This document shows positions 1 to 9,463 of a DNA stretch of 64,000 bases, in pieces; the stretch's first letter is position 1, and every line of letters starts with the position of its first letter. The notes beneath the pieces are model-generated. The model worked only from the letters and a program-made list of their open reading frames with translations. It was not told the origin of the DNA and made no database searches. The translations under genes and the position numbers were made by a program. This DNA is from Pseudomonas alkylphenolica (GTDB lineage Bacteria; Pseudomonadota; Gammaproteobacteria; Pseudomonadales; Pseudomonadaceae): the NCBI RefSeq assembly GCF_004025535.1, contig NZ_QJRG01000034.1, positions 558,001-622,000 on the forward strand. Direction: 5' to 3'.

Positions 1-1
1 G

Positions 2-1276
2 ATGAATGCCGACGATGTACTCTGGAGCTTCCGGCGCCAGCTGGACCCGCACCATCCATGGCACAACAAGACCAGCATCGGCTTTCCCTATTTCGAGAGC
101 ATGGGGTTCAAGGATTTGCTCAAGAGCGTCGAGAAAACCGACGATCACACCGTGGTATTCACCCTCACCCGCCCGGATGCGCCGTTCCTGCCTGACCTGG
201 CCATGGCCTTCACCTCGATCTACTCCGCCGAGTACGGCGACCAGTTGCTCAAGGCCAACAAGACCGCCGACCTCAACAGCAAGCCTATCGGTACCGGCCC
301 GTTCATTTTCCAGCGCTACGTCAAGGATGCCCAGGTTCGCTACAAGCCCAACCCCGACTACTTCCGCGGCAAGCCACCGGCCGACGCACTGGTATTCGCC
401 ATCGCCAGCGACAACAATGTGCGCCTGCAAAAGCTCAAGGCCAACGAGTGCCAGGTGGCGCTCTACCCCAAACCGGACGACGTACCCGGCATCAAGGCCG
501 ACCCCAGGTTGAAAGTCGCCGAAATGGAGGCGCTGGTCACCGGTTACATCGCCATCAACACCGAGCACAAATACTTGAGCGACGTGCGCGTGCGCAAAGC
601 CATCAACATGGCCTTCGATCGCCAGACCCACGTCGACCAGTTGTTCGGCAAGGGCAATGCGCTGGTTGGCATCAATCCTTACCCGCCGACCCTGATCGGC
701 TATAACACCGCCAACCACAACCCGCCGCGCGACCTCGACCAGGCCCGTGCCCTGCTCAAGCAGGCCGGTGTTCCCGAGGGCACCGTGCTGACCCTGTTCA
801 CCCGCAATGGCGGTGGCCCGACCAACCCCAACCCGCAGTTGAGCGCACAGATGCTTCAGGCCGACCTGGCCAGAATCGGCATCAAAGTCGATATCCGCGT
901 GATGGAATGGGCCGAAATGCTACGCCGCGCCAAAAAGGGTGAGCACGATCTGGTGTCCAGTGGCTGGGCTGGCGACAACGGCGATCCGGACAACTTCCTG
1001 ACCCCGCTGCTTAGCTGCGATGCAGTGAAAAGCGGGGAGAACTATGCTCGCTGGTGCAATCCGGCATTCCAGGCGTTGATCGACAAGGCCCGCACGGTGA
1101 CCGCCACGGATGAGCGTGCAGCGCTCTATGTAAAGGCGCTGGCGGTGTACGATGAAGACCAACCGTGGATCAGCATGGCGCATCCGAAGATGTTCACTGC
1201 CATGCGTAGCAACGTGGAGGGGTATCACATCAACCCCCTCACCAATAACAACTTCGCCACCACCCGGGTGAAGTAG
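2..1276 (+). CDS. Dipeptide/oligopeptide ABC transporter substrate-binding protein, 5'-partial
   Basis: Periplasmic solute-binding protein of the SBP_bac_5 (DppA/OppA) family that delivers peptides to the permease encoded just downstream. The visible 424 residues read straight to a TAG stop; whole DppA-type proteins are about 530 residues, so the signal peptide and roughly the first hundred residues lie before the window and the first ATG here is not the true start. The C-terminal lobe has family-typical features: 'IGTGPFIF' near residue 96, 'VRKAINMAFDR' near 198 and a Cys pair around 339 and 348 ('LLSCDAV', 'ARWCNPAF'). The dppB gene follows after 72 bases. Pseudomonas often carries several DppA paralogues in front of one dppBCDF set, so which paralogue this is cannot be decided. 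Confidence 0.9.
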   Translation: MNADDVLWSFRRQLDPHHPWHNKTSIGFPYFESMGFKDLLKSVEKTDDHTVVFTLTRPDAPFLPDLAMAFTSIYSAEYGDQLLKANKTADLNSKPIGTGPFIFQRYVKDAQVRYKPNPDYFRGKPPADALVFAIASDNNVRLQKLKANECQVALYPKPDDVPGIKADPRLKVAEMEALVTGYIAINTEHKYLSDVRVRKAINMAFDRQTHVDQLFGKGNALVGINPYPPTLIGYNTANHNPPRDLDQARALLKQAGVPEGTVLTLFTRNGGGPTNPNPQLSAQMLQADLARIGIKVDIRVMEWAEMLRRAKKGEHDLVSSGWAGDNGDPDNFLTPLLSCDAVKSGENYARWCNPAFQALIDKARTVTATDERAALYVKALAVYDEDQPWISMAHPKMFTAMRSNVEGYHINPLTNNNFATTRVK

Positions 1277-1348
1277 AACAAGAACGACCGTCAGGCCCTT
1301 ACCCGGGCCGACGGACATGCCTGACCGGCTGATGAGGTACACCAGAAG

Positions 1349-2359
1349 ATGTTTAGTTTTATTGCCCGGCGCCTGGGACTGCTGATCCCGACCTTTTTCG
1401 GCATCACCTTGTTGACGTTCGCCCTCATCCGCCTGATACCGGGAGACCCGGTGGAAGTGATGATGGGCGAACGCCGGGTCGACCCCGAAATGCACGCTCA
1501 GGCCATGGAGCGCCTGGGGTTGAACAAGCCCCTGCCGGAACAGTACCTGGATTACATTGGCAAGCTGGCCCAGGGTGACCTCGGTGAATCCCTGCGTACC
1601 CGTGAAAGTGTCTGGAACGAGTTCCTGACCCTGTTTCCGGCCACCCTCGAACTGGCGATCGCCGCCTTGTTCTTCGCCGGGGTGATCGGTTTGCTGGCAG
1701 GGGTGATCGCCGCCCTCAAGCGCGGCTCGCTGTTCGATCACGGCGTCATGGGAATCTCGCTGGCCGGCTACTCGATGCCGATCTTCTGGTGGGGCCTGAT
1801 CCTGATCATGTTCTTTTCGGTGAGCCTGGGCTGGACCCCGGTGTCCGGACGCATCGACCTGCTCTACGACATTGAGCCGAAAACCGGTTTCATGCTCATA
1901 GACACCCTGCTCAGTGATGAAGAAGGCGCCTTCAAGGACGCCGTCATGCACCTGATTCTGCCCGCCATCGTGCTTGGCACCATTCCGCTGGCGGTGATCG
2001 CGCGCATGACCCGTTCCTCGATGCTCGAAGTGCTGCGAGAAGACTACATCCGTACTGCCCGGGCCAAAGGCTTGTCGCCGGCGCGGGTGGTGTTCGTGCA
2101 TGGCCTGCGCAACGCGCTGATCCCGGTGCTCACCGTGTTTGGCCTGCAGGTCGGGACCTTGCTGGCCGGTGCGGTGCTGACCGAGACCATTTTTTCCTGG
2201 CCGGGCATTGGCAAATGGCTGATCGAAGCCATCGGCGCCCGTGACTACCCCGTGGTCCAGAACGGCATCCTTTTGATTGCCTGTCTGGTGATCCTGGTCA
2301 ACTTCGTCGTAGACATCCTCTACGGCCTGGCCAACCCACGCATCCGTCATCAGCGCTGA
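1349..2359 (+). CDS. dppB: Dipeptide ABC transporter permease DppB
   Basis: Inner-membrane permease subunit of 336 residues, the usual DppB length. It starts with a hydrophobic helix ('RRLGLLIPTFFGITLLTF'), has an N-terminal 'PGDPVEVMMG' segment typical of DppB/OppB, and about six membrane spans. The cytoplasmic EAA loop that docks on the ATPases is 'DYIRTARAKGLSPARV' near residue 232. A GAGG lies about 12 bases before the ATG, which is longer spacing than ideal, but no other start fits better. dppC begins 10 bases after its stop, so the two are one transcription unit. Confidence 0.95.
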   Translation: MFSFIARRLGLLIPTFFGITLLTFALIRLIPGDPVEVMMGERRVDPEMHAQAMERLGLNKPLPEQYLDYIGKLAQGDLGESLRTRESVWNEFLTLFPATLELAIAALFFAGVIGLLAGVIAALKRGSLFDHGVMGISLAGYSMPIFWWGLILIMFFSVSLGWTPVSGRIDLLYDIEPKTGFMLIDTLLSDEEGAFKDAVMHLILPAIVLGTIPLAVIARMTRSSMLEVLREDYIRTARAKGLSPARVVFVHGLRNALIPVLTVFGLQVGTLLAGAVLTETIFSWPGIGKWLIEAIGARDYPVVQNGILLIACLVILVNFVVDILYGLANPRIRHQR

Positions 2360-2369
2360 GGGCCCAGAC

Positions 2370-3299
2370 ATGACAACCCCACTGGCAAAACCTGTGTCGA
2401 CACCGGCCACCGCTGTTGACCAAAGCCTGCTGTACCCGTCGCCGTACAAAGAGTTCTGGCAGGCGTTTTCGCATAACAAGGGCGCGGTCGCCGGGCTGAT
2501 GTTCATGAGCCTGATCGTGTTCTGCGCGCTGTTCGCGCCCTGGGTGGCGCCGCACAACCCGAGCGAGCAATACCGTGACTTCTTGCTGACCCCGCCGGTA
2601 TGGCTGGAAGGCGGCAACTGGCAATTCATCCTTGGTACCGACGAACTCGGCCGCGACCTGCTTTCGCGGTTGATCCAGGGCTCGCGCCTGTCGCTGCTGA
2701 TCGGCCTGTCGTCGGTGGTGATCTCGTTGATCCCGGGCATCTTCCTCGGCCTGTTGGCCGGGTTCTTCCCACGCATCCTCGGGCCGTCGATCATGCGCCT
2801 GATGGACGTGATGCTGGCCCTGCCCTCACTGCTGCTGGCCGTGGCCATCGTCGCCATTCTCGGCCCAGGCCTGATGAATACGGTGATCGCGATTGCCGTG
2901 GTATCGCTACCGTCCTACGTGCGTCTGACCCGCGCAGCGGTGATGGGTGAACTGAACCGCGATTACGTCACCGCCGCACGCCTGGCTGGCGCCAGCCTGC
3001 CGCGGCTGATGTTCGTCACGGTGCTGCCCAACTGCATGGCGCCACTGATCGTGCAGGCCACCCTGAGTTTCTCCTCGGCGATTCTCGATGCCGCAGCCCT
3101 GGGCTTCCTCGGCCTTGGCGTACAACCGCCAACCCCCGAGTGGGGCACCATGCTGGCTTCGGCCCGCGACTACATCGAGCGCGCCTGGTGGGTAGTGAGC
3201 CTGCCTGGCCTGACCATTTTGCTCAGCGTGCTGGCAATCAACCTGATGGGTGACGGACTGCGCGATGCGCTGGACCCGAAACTCAAGAATGCCGCCTGA
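2370..3299 (+). CDS. dppC: Dipeptide ABC transporter permease DppC
   Basis: Second permease subunit, 309 residues, forming a heterodimer with DppB. It has the N-terminal extension and first helix of the OppC_N domain ('[18 protein letters not shown]'), the '[19 protein letters not shown]' motif of the DppC/OppC family, and the EAA loop '[16 protein letters not shown]' near residue 197. A GAGG lies 8 bases before the ATG. The stop codon overlaps the ribosome site of dppD (TGAGGAG), which suggests coupled translation. Confidence 0.95.
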   Translation: MTTPLAKPVSTPATAVDQSLLYPSPYKEFWQAFSHNKGAVAGLMFMSLIVFCALFAPWVAPHNPSEQYRDFLLTPPVWLEGGNWQFILGTDELGRDLLSRLIQGSRLSLLIGLSSVVISLIPGIFLGLLAGFFPRILGPSIMRLMDVMLALPSLLLAVAIVAILGPGLMNTVIAIAVVSLPSYVRLTRAAVMGELNRDYVTAARLAGASLPRLMFVTVLPNCMAPLIVQATLSFSSAILDAAALGFLGLGVQPPTPEWGTMLASARDYIERAWWVVSLPGLTILLSVLAINLMGDGLRDALDPKLKNAA

Positions 3300-3309
3300 G
3301 GAGATCGCC

Positions 3310-4278
3310 ATGTCACTTCTGCAAATCAAGAATCTGAACGTGCGCTTCGGCGATGCCAATGCGGTGCCGGTGGTCGATGGTCTGGACCTGTCGGTGAGTG
3401 AAGGTGAGGTGCTGGCCATTGTCGGTGAGTCCGGTTCCGGCAAGTCGGTGACCATGATGGCGCTGATGGGCCTGATCGATGCCCCCGGCCGGATCAGCGC
3501 CGACGCCCTGACCTTCGATGGCCATAACATGCTCAAGCTCAGCGGCCGTCAGCGCCGCCGTGTGGTCGGCAAGGATATGGCGATGGTCTTCCAGGATCCG
3601 ATGACAGCCCTCAACCCCAGCTACACCGTGGGCTTCCAGATCGAAGAGGTGTTGCGCCAACACCTTGGCCTGCGTGGCAAGGCCGCGCGCCAGCGCGCCC
3701 TGGAGCTGCTTCGCAAGGTCGAGATCCCCGCTCCGGAAAGCCGCCTGGACGCTTACCCGCATCAACTCTCTGGCGGCATGAGCCAGCGGGTGGCAATTGC
3801 CATGGCTATCGCCGGCGAACCCAAGCTGCTGATTGCCGATGAACCGACCACGGCCCTGGATGTGACCATCCAGGCGCAGATCATGGAACTGCTGCTCAAC
3901 CTGCAAAAAGAGCAGAACATGGCCCTGATCCTGATTACCCACGACCTGGCGGTGGTCGCCGAAACCGCCAGACGGGTCTGCGTGATGTATGCCGGCCAGG
4001 CCGTGGAAATCGGCCAGGTACCCGAGCTGTTCGATGTGCCCGCACACCCTTACAGCGAGGCCCTGCTGGCCGCTATTCCCGAACACAGCGAAGGCGCTGA
4101 GCGCCTGGCGACACTGCCCGGCATCGTCCCCGGTCGCTACGACCGTCCGCAGGGCTGTCTGCTGTCGCCGCGCTGCCCCTATGTGCAGGACCATTGCCGG
4201 CAGCAGCGCCCGCCCCTCGATCCCCAGGTCCATAGCCTGGTGCGTTGTTTCTACCCGCTGAACCAGGAGGTGGCGTAA
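3310..4278 (+). CDS. dppD: Dipeptide ABC transporter ATP-binding protein DppD
   Basis: ATPase subunit of the dipeptide importer, 322 residues from the chosen ATG. An upstream in-frame start at 3250 lies inside dppC, whereas the ATG at 3310 follows GGAG and gives the normal N-terminus. Walker A is 'GESGSGKS', the ABC signature '[15 protein letters not shown]' and Walker B '[12 protein letters not shown]'. The C-terminal peptide-transporter extension has the Cys pattern '[14 protein letters not shown]', which in this family can hold an Fe-S cluster. Its TAA shares one base with the ATG of dppF. Confidence 0.96.
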   Translation: MSLLQIKNLNVRFGDANAVPVVDGLDLSVSEGEVLAIVGESGSGKSVTMMALMGLIDAPGRISADALTFDGHNMLKLSGRQRRRVVGKDMAMVFQDPMTALNPSYTVGFQIEEVLRQHLGLRGKAARQRALELLRKVEIPAPESRLDAYPHQLSGGMSQRVAIAMAIAGEPKLLIADEPTTALDVTIQAQIMELLLNLQKEQNMALILITHDLAVVAETARRVCVMYAGQAVEIGQVPELFDVPAHPYSEALLAAIPEHSEGAERLATLPGIVPGRYDRPQGCLLSPRCPYVQDHCRQQRPPLDPQVHSLVRCFYPLNQEVA

Positions 4279-5246
4279 TGACCGTCGTCCTTACCGCCCG
4301 TGAACTGACCCGTCACTACGAAGTCTCCCGTGGCCTGTTCAAAGGCCATGCCCTGGTTCGTGCACTCAACGGCGTATCGTTTGAGCTCGAAGCCGGCAAG
4401 ACCCTGGCAGTAGTCGGCGAGTCCGGCTGTGGCAAGTCGACCCTGGCCCGGGCCCTGACCCTGATCGAAGAACCTTCTTCCGGCTCGCTGAAAATTGCCG
4501 GCCAGGAAGTGGCCGGGGCCAACAAGGCTGAACGCAAGCAGCTGCGCAAAGACGTGCAGATGGTCTTTCAGAGCCCTTACGCCTCGCTGAACCCGCGGCA
4601 GAAGATCGGCGACCAACTGGCTGAACCGCTGCTGATCAATACCGACCTGTCAAAGGCTGAACGCCGTGAAAAGGTCCAGGCGATGATGCAGCAGGTCGGC
4701 CTGCGACCGGAGCACTATCAGCGTTATCCGCACATGTTCTCCGGTGGTCAGCGCCAGCGTATTGCCCTGGCCCGGGCGATGATGTTGCAGCCCAAGGTAC
4801 TGGTCGCCGATGAACCGACCTCGGCACTCGACGTATCGATCCAGGCCCAGGTGCTCAACCTGTTCATGGACCTGCAGCAAGAGTTCAATACCGCTTACGT
4901 ATTCATCTCGCACAACCTGGCCGTTGTTCGCCACGTGGCCGACGACGTGTTGGTGATGTACCTCGGCCGGCCGGCAGAAATGGGGCCAAAGGACGACATC
5001 TACAGCAAGCCGTTGCACCCCTATACCCAGGCCCTGCTGTCGGCGACACCAACCATTCACCCGGACCCGCTGAAACCGAAGATCAAGATCGCTGGCGAAC
5101 TGCCTAACCCGCTGGACCCACCGCCAGGTTGCGCCTTTCACAAGCGCTGCCCTTATGCCACCGAGCGTTGCGCCTCGGAAGAGCCAGCGTTCAGACCCGT
5201 GGGGACGCGGCAGGTTGCGTGTCACTACGCGGAGCAGTTCTTGTAA
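4278..5246 (+). CDS. dppF: Dipeptide ABC transporter ATP-binding protein DppF
   Basis: Second ATPase of the importer, 322 residues, pairing with DppD. The ATG at 4278 overlaps the dppD stop (TAATG) and is preceded by a perfect AGGAGG at 4265-4270, which decides this start over the one at 4245. Walker A is 'GESGCGKSTLARALT', the signature 'FSGGQRQRIALARAM' and Walker B 'LVADEPTSALDVS'. The C-terminal Cys motif 'GCAFHKRCPYATERC' matches the oligopeptide/dipeptide ATPase extension. It is the last gene of the operon; a strong terminator follows. Confidence 0.96.
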   Translation: MTVVLTARELTRHYEVSRGLFKGHALVRALNGVSFELEAGKTLAVVGESGCGKSTLARALTLIEEPSSGSLKIAGQEVAGANKAERKQLRKDVQMVFQSPYASLNPRQKIGDQLAEPLLINTDLSKAERREKVQAMMQQVGLRPEHYQRYPHMFSGGQRQRIALARAMMLQPKVLVADEPTSALDVSIQAQVLNLFMDLQQEFNTAYVFISHNLAVVRHVADDVLVMYLGRPAEMGPKDDIYSKPLHPYTQALLSATPTIHPDPLKPKIKIAGELPNPLDPPPGCAFHKRCPYATERCASEEPAFRPVGTRQVACHYAEQFL

Positions 5247-5275
5247 ACAACTGGCACTGAACAATACCCCCAACA

Positions 5276-5306
5276 AAAACGCCGTCCTCATTGAGGCCGG
5301 CGTTTT
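5276..5306 (+). terminator. Rho-independent terminator of the dpp operon
   Basis: The arms AAAACGCCG (5276-5284) and CGGCGTTTT (5298-5306) pair perfectly. A second inner stem (CCTC/GAGG) extends the hairpin, and the 3' arm ends in TTTT. It is also nearly symmetrical, so it can serve the small minus-strand gene that ends at 5328. Confidence 0.8.
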
Positions 5307-5327
5307 ATTGGGTCCATTGGCATTCGA

Positions 5328-5402
5328 TCAATGCATGAAGATCGCGATCAGGATAATGATTGGAATAGGGATGCCGATCATCCAGAGCAACAGAGAGCGC
5401 AT
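5328..5402 (-). CDS. Short single-pass membrane protein, 24 residues
   Basis: A complete short reading frame (ATG at 5402, TGA at 5328-5330). The product begins MRSLLLWMIGIPIPI and ends in FMH. It is almost entirely hydrophobic, with a central 'GIPIPIIILI' stretch that would make one membrane helix. An AGAGGA ribosome site sits a few bases before the ATG and a sigma54-like promoter lies 45 bases upstream (5447-5463). Tiny proteins with this Gly-Ile-Pro-Ile-Pro core recur in Pseudomonas as unnamed membrane peptides; that is recollection, not a search. Function unknown. It lies convergent with dppF, sharing its terminator. Confidence 0.6.
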   Translation of the reverse strand: MRSLLLWMIGIPIPIIILIAIFMH

Positions 5403-5446
5403 GACGTTTTCCTCTTTCAGGTCCTGTTTGCTTACCCTTTAAGCGA

Positions 5447-5463
5447 TGCAGACGCTGTGCCAA
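5447..5463 (-). promoter_or_regulatory. Candidate sigma54 (-24/-12) promoter
   Basis: On the minus strand the sequence is TTGGCACAGCGTCTGCA. It matches the RpoN pattern YTGGCACG-N4-TTGCW at all but two positions, with the invariant GG and GC separated by the required 10 bases. Predicted start of transcription is about 12 bases past the GC, leaving a leader of roughly 35 bases before the 24-residue membrane protein. Confidence 0.45.
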
Positions 5464-5513
5464 ATGTGTCAAAAAATATCACCCGATAAATCAACTGTTT
5501 AGGTTGCAAGGTA

Positions 5514-5531
5514 TTTGCACGATCATGCAAA
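5514..5531. promoter_or_regulatory. Perfect inverted repeat, candidate operator
   Basis: TTTGCA and TGCAAA are separated by 6 bases (CGATCA), a perfect 6-6-6 palindrome in the space between the 24-residue membrane protein and the AraC-type gene, about 110 bases before the latter's ATG. The form suggests a dimeric DNA-binding protein; which one is not known. Confidence 0.4.
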
Positions 5532-5639
5532 ACACCCGAATGACCGATCCGGACTCAGGGCTTATGCAATGCGCGCTGGCATTTCTCCCCAACAGCGGCT
5601 GCACTTGTTTCATACCCTCGGCCCCGTCACTATCTGCCC

Positions 5640-6449
5640 ATGACCCTGACTACACTCCCGGACGGTCCTGAACAGACCCCGATCACCGCTGAAACAGTGC
5701 TGCGCTACCACCTGTGCTGGAAGCATCGTGATCTGGACGGGGTGATGGCCTTGTATCACCCGGATATCCAGTACAACGACTTCTTCCTCAACCGCGTGAT
5801 GCACTTTGCCGAACTGCGTGAGTACGTGCGCGTCAGCATGCCCCGTGAAGCCGATGAAGACATCGTTCACAGCGACCGTATCCGCGTCGATGGCTGCACG
5901 GCCTTCATCCAGTACCAGGTCACCCTGCGCGGTGGCGAAGGGCTGGTGGCCTTCCAGTCCAGCGAAGCGATTACCGTGCGCGACGGATTGATCTGGCGGG
6001 TCAACGAATACGCCTCGCTGGTGCGCGAAGCCAGCCCGGAGGCAGGCCAGGGCGATACACGCCCGACGATGAGCCGCCTGGGCCTGTCGCCCCGGCAACT
6101 GAGTGCCATGGCCCAGGATCTAGAGCAGTACTTCCAGCGCCAGCAGCCCTACCTCGACCCGGAACTGGACTTGCAACGGGTCGCCCGGGAGAGCGGTTAC
6201 AGCCGCAACCAGATCTCCTATCTGCTCAACCAGGTGCTCGGCCAGAGCTTCTACCGCTACGTCAACCAGGCACGCCTGCATCACCTGCTCAATGGCCTGG
6301 AACAGGCACCGGCCAACAGCAAGATCGACGACCGTGCCTTTGCCGCAGGCTTCAACTCGTTATCGGCCTTCTACAAGTGCTTTCGCCAGCACACCGGGCT
6401 CACGCCCAAGGCCTGGGTCAAACAGAATTCTTTGCGTGCACGCAGCTAA
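5640..6449 (+). CDS. AraC-family regulator with N-terminal SnoaL-like domain
   Basis: Predicted 269-residue DNA-binding regulator. Residues about 15-130 look like a SnoaL/NTF2-like cone fold ('LRYHLCWKHRDLDGVMALYH', 'DGLIWRVNEYASLVREA'), which would sense a small molecule or dimerise. Residues about 150-265 are an AraC two-HTH domain ('VARESGYSRNQISYLLNQVL', then 'AAGFNSLSAFYKCFRQHTGL'). No clear ribosome site precedes the ATG, so the start is the longest sensible one. It is followed in the same direction by the FAD oxidoreductase, cupin and binding-protein genes, which are its likely targets. A SnoaL sensor on an AraC regulator is uncommon compared with the usual cupin sensor. Confidence 0.85.
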   Translation: MTLTTLPDGPEQTPITAETVLRYHLCWKHRDLDGVMALYHPDIQYNDFFLNRVMHFAELREYVRVSMPREADEDIVHSDRIRVDGCTAFIQYQVTLRGGEGLVAFQSSEAITVRDGLIWRVNEYASLVREASPEAGQGDTRPTMSRLGLSPRQLSAMAQDLEQYFQRQQPYLDPELDLQRVARESGYSRNQISYLLNQVLGQSFYRYVNQARLHHLLNGLEQAPANSKIDDRAFAAGFNSLSAFYKCFRQHTGLTPKAWVKQNSLRARS

Positions 6450-6512
6450 GACAACGCCCCCCGCCAGCTTCTAGGATCGCCACAGACCGTAACGGATGTG
6501 GAGCCGAACACA

Positions 6513-7919
6513 ATGCAGGCATGGCGCAAAATCAGCCTCTGGATGGACCAGCTCGATGAACAGCTGACCACCCGCCCGGCCCTGACCCAGGACCTGGACG
6601 TGGATGTGTGCATCATCGGCGCGGGGTATACCGGGCTGTGGACCGCGTACTACCTCAAGCAGCAGTCGCCGCAGCTGAACATCGCCATCGTCGAAGCCCA
6701 ATTTGCAGGTTTCGGCGCTTCCGGGCGCAACGGTGGCTGGTTGATGGGCAACCTGCTGGGTGAAGACCGCCTGCTCGCCACCCGCTCCGCCGAACAGCGT
6801 CGTGCGGCGTACGACCTGCTGCACGGCATTCCCGATACCGTGCACGGTGTGCTGCAAACCGAAGGCATCGACTGCGATTACCGCAAAGGCGGTGTGCTGT
6901 ATTGCGCGGCACGCTACCCGGAACAGGAGCGCACGCTGCGCAGCTACCTGAACAAACTCTACAAACAGGGCCTGAACGAAGCGGACTACCGCTGGCTGAG
7001 CCCTGAACAACTGGCCACGCAACTGAGGATCAGCAAGCCCTACGGCGCGATCTTCAACCCCAATGTCGCCACGATCCAGCCGGCGAAACTGGTCCGTGGC
7101 CTGGCCCGTGCCGTGGAACGCCTGGGGGTGCGCCTGTACGAAAACAGCCCGGTGCTGGATTGGCAGGCGGGCGAAGTACGCACCGCCCACGCCCGGATCA
7201 AATGCCAGTGGCTAGTGCCTGCCGTCGAAGGCTACTCGGTCAGCCTGCCACCGCTGGGGCGCTACCAGATGCCGGTACAAAGCCTGCTGGTTGCCACCGA
7301 GCCGCTGCCTGAACAGGTCTGGGAAAAGATCGGCCTGAACCAGGGACAAGCCTTCAGCGAGAACAGCCGCCAGGTCACCTATGGCCAGCGCAGTGCCGAC
7401 AACCGCCTGGTGTTCGGGGCCCGCGGCGGGTACCGCTTTGCCGGTCGTCTGCGCGAGAACTTTGACCTCACCGAAAGTGAAATCGAGCTTCGTCGCTACC
7501 TGTTCGGCGAGCTTTTTCCGCAGCTCAAGAACGTGGCCATCACCCATGCCTGGGGTGGCAACCTAGGCATGGCCCGACGCTTTCAGCCGCACATGCTGTG
7601 TGACCGCAAGCAGGGCATCGCCCTGGCTGGCGGCTACGGCGGCGAAGGGGTCGGTGCCAGTCACCTAGGCGGACGCACGCTGGCCGATCTGATCCTCGAG
7701 CGGCGCAGCGAACTGACCGAGCAGCCCTGGGTACACCCCGACAGCACGTTGTCCAGCCTCGCGGGCTGGGAGCCGGAACCCTGCCGCTGGCTGGGTTACA
7801 ACGCGATTATCAAAAGTTTCGTCCATGAAGACCAGACCCTCGCCGACCCGGCCAGCGCCCCGTGGCGCCGACGCCTGGCCAGTGGCGTGGCGGACTTCAT
7901 GGAAGGTTTCATGCGCTGA
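6513..7919 (+). CDS. FAD-dependent amine oxidoreductase (PuuB/PauB-like, DAO family)
   Basis: Flavoprotein of 468 residues, DAO superfamily. The N-terminal nucleotide-binding motif 'VCIIGAGYTGLWTAYYL' is followed by 'EAQFAGFGASGRNGGW', the pattern of gamma-glutamylputrescine oxidoreductases (PuuB/PauB) and related amine oxidases. The C-terminal FAD contact 'GYGGEGVGASHLGGRTLADL' is present. The ATG at 6513 is chosen over GTG 6498 because GGAG lies 9 bases before it. With a PotF-like binding protein two genes on, oxidation of a polyamine or its gamma-glutamyl derivative is the best guess. The substrate cannot be read from sequence. Confidence 0.8.
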   Translation: MQAWRKISLWMDQLDEQLTTRPALTQDLDVDVCIIGAGYTGLWTAYYLKQQSPQLNIAIVEAQFAGFGASGRNGGWLMGNLLGEDRLLATRSAEQRRAAYDLLHGIPDTVHGVLQTEGIDCDYRKGGVLYCAARYPEQERTLRSYLNKLYKQGLNEADYRWLSPEQLATQLRISKPYGAIFNPNVATIQPAKLVRGLARAVERLGVRLYENSPVLDWQAGEVRTAHARIKCQWLVPAVEGYSVSLPPLGRYQMPVQSLLVATEPLPEQVWEKIGLNQGQAFSENSRQVTYGQRSADNRLVFGARGGYRFAGRLRENFDLTESEIELRRYLFGELFPQLKNVAITHAWGGNLGMARRFQPHMLCDRKQGIALAGGYGGEGVGASHLGGRTLADLILERRSELTEQPWVHPDSTLSSLAGWEPEPCRWLGYNAIIKSFVHEDQTLADPASAPWRRRLASGVADFMEGFMR

Positions 7920-7951
7920 CTTTTCGTTCCCCCTGCACAGGATCCACCGGT

Positions 7952-8293
7952 ATGAGCATTACCCAGTTCAAGAACACTGACACTGTCGAGCTGCAAGAGT
8001 CGAATCCGGTTGCCGTCCCCCTCGGCGAGCCGGTGTCGATTGCCTCGGTAACCGCCGTCGAGCGCAGCGACGGGGTTGAAACCGGCATCTGGGAATGCAC
8101 CCCCGGGCGCTGGCGCCGGCAGATCGTCCAGCAGGAGTTCTGTCACTTCATCAAAGGCCGCTGCACCTTCACCCCCGATGGTGGCGAGCCAATGACCATC
8201 GAAGCCGGCGACGCCATCCTGCTGCCGGCTAACAGCATCGGAGTCTGGGACATCAAGGAAACCGTGCGCAAAACCTACGTACTGATTTTCTGA
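7952..8293 (+). CDS. Small cupin-domain protein
   Basis: Single-domain cupin of 113 residues (DUF861/EutQ-like beta-barrel). The first cupin motif is replaced by 'QEFCHFIKGRCTFTPDGG' and the second region reads 'GDAILLPANSIGVWDI'. Several metal-binding His of classical cupins are missing, so a binding or isomerase role is as likely as a dioxygenase. The ATG at 7952 gives the natural N-terminus; the reading frame is open upstream to 7862 but that part overlaps the oxidoreductase gene. Genes like this often sit beside PuuB-type oxidases and polyamine-binding proteins; its precise job is unknown. Confidence 0.75.
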   Translation: MSITQFKNTDTVELQESNPVAVPLGEPVSIASVTAVERSDGVETGIWECTPGRWRRQIVQQEFCHFIKGRCTFTPDGGEPMTIEAGDAILLPANSIGVWDIKETVRKTYVLIF

Positions 8294-9427
<1,134 letters not shown>

Positions 9428-9431
9428 TCGT

Positions 9432-9456
9432 ACCGGGGCCGCTTTGCGGCCCCGGT
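9432..9456. terminator. Bidirectional hairpin terminator
   Basis: ACCGGGGCCGC (9432-9442) and GCGGCCCCGGT (9446-9456) form a perfect 11-bp stem with a TTT loop, between the convergent binding-protein and prfC genes. The following T-run is poor, so termination strength is uncertain. Confidence 0.6.
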
Positions 9457-9463
9457 GTTCAGA

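Noticed and set aside
920..2857. Minus-strand reading frame of 645 codons across dppA-dppB-dppC
   Set aside because: It is the antisense shadow of GC-rich genes; composition is Gln/His/Arg-rich with no domain and the plus-strand genes are unmistakable.
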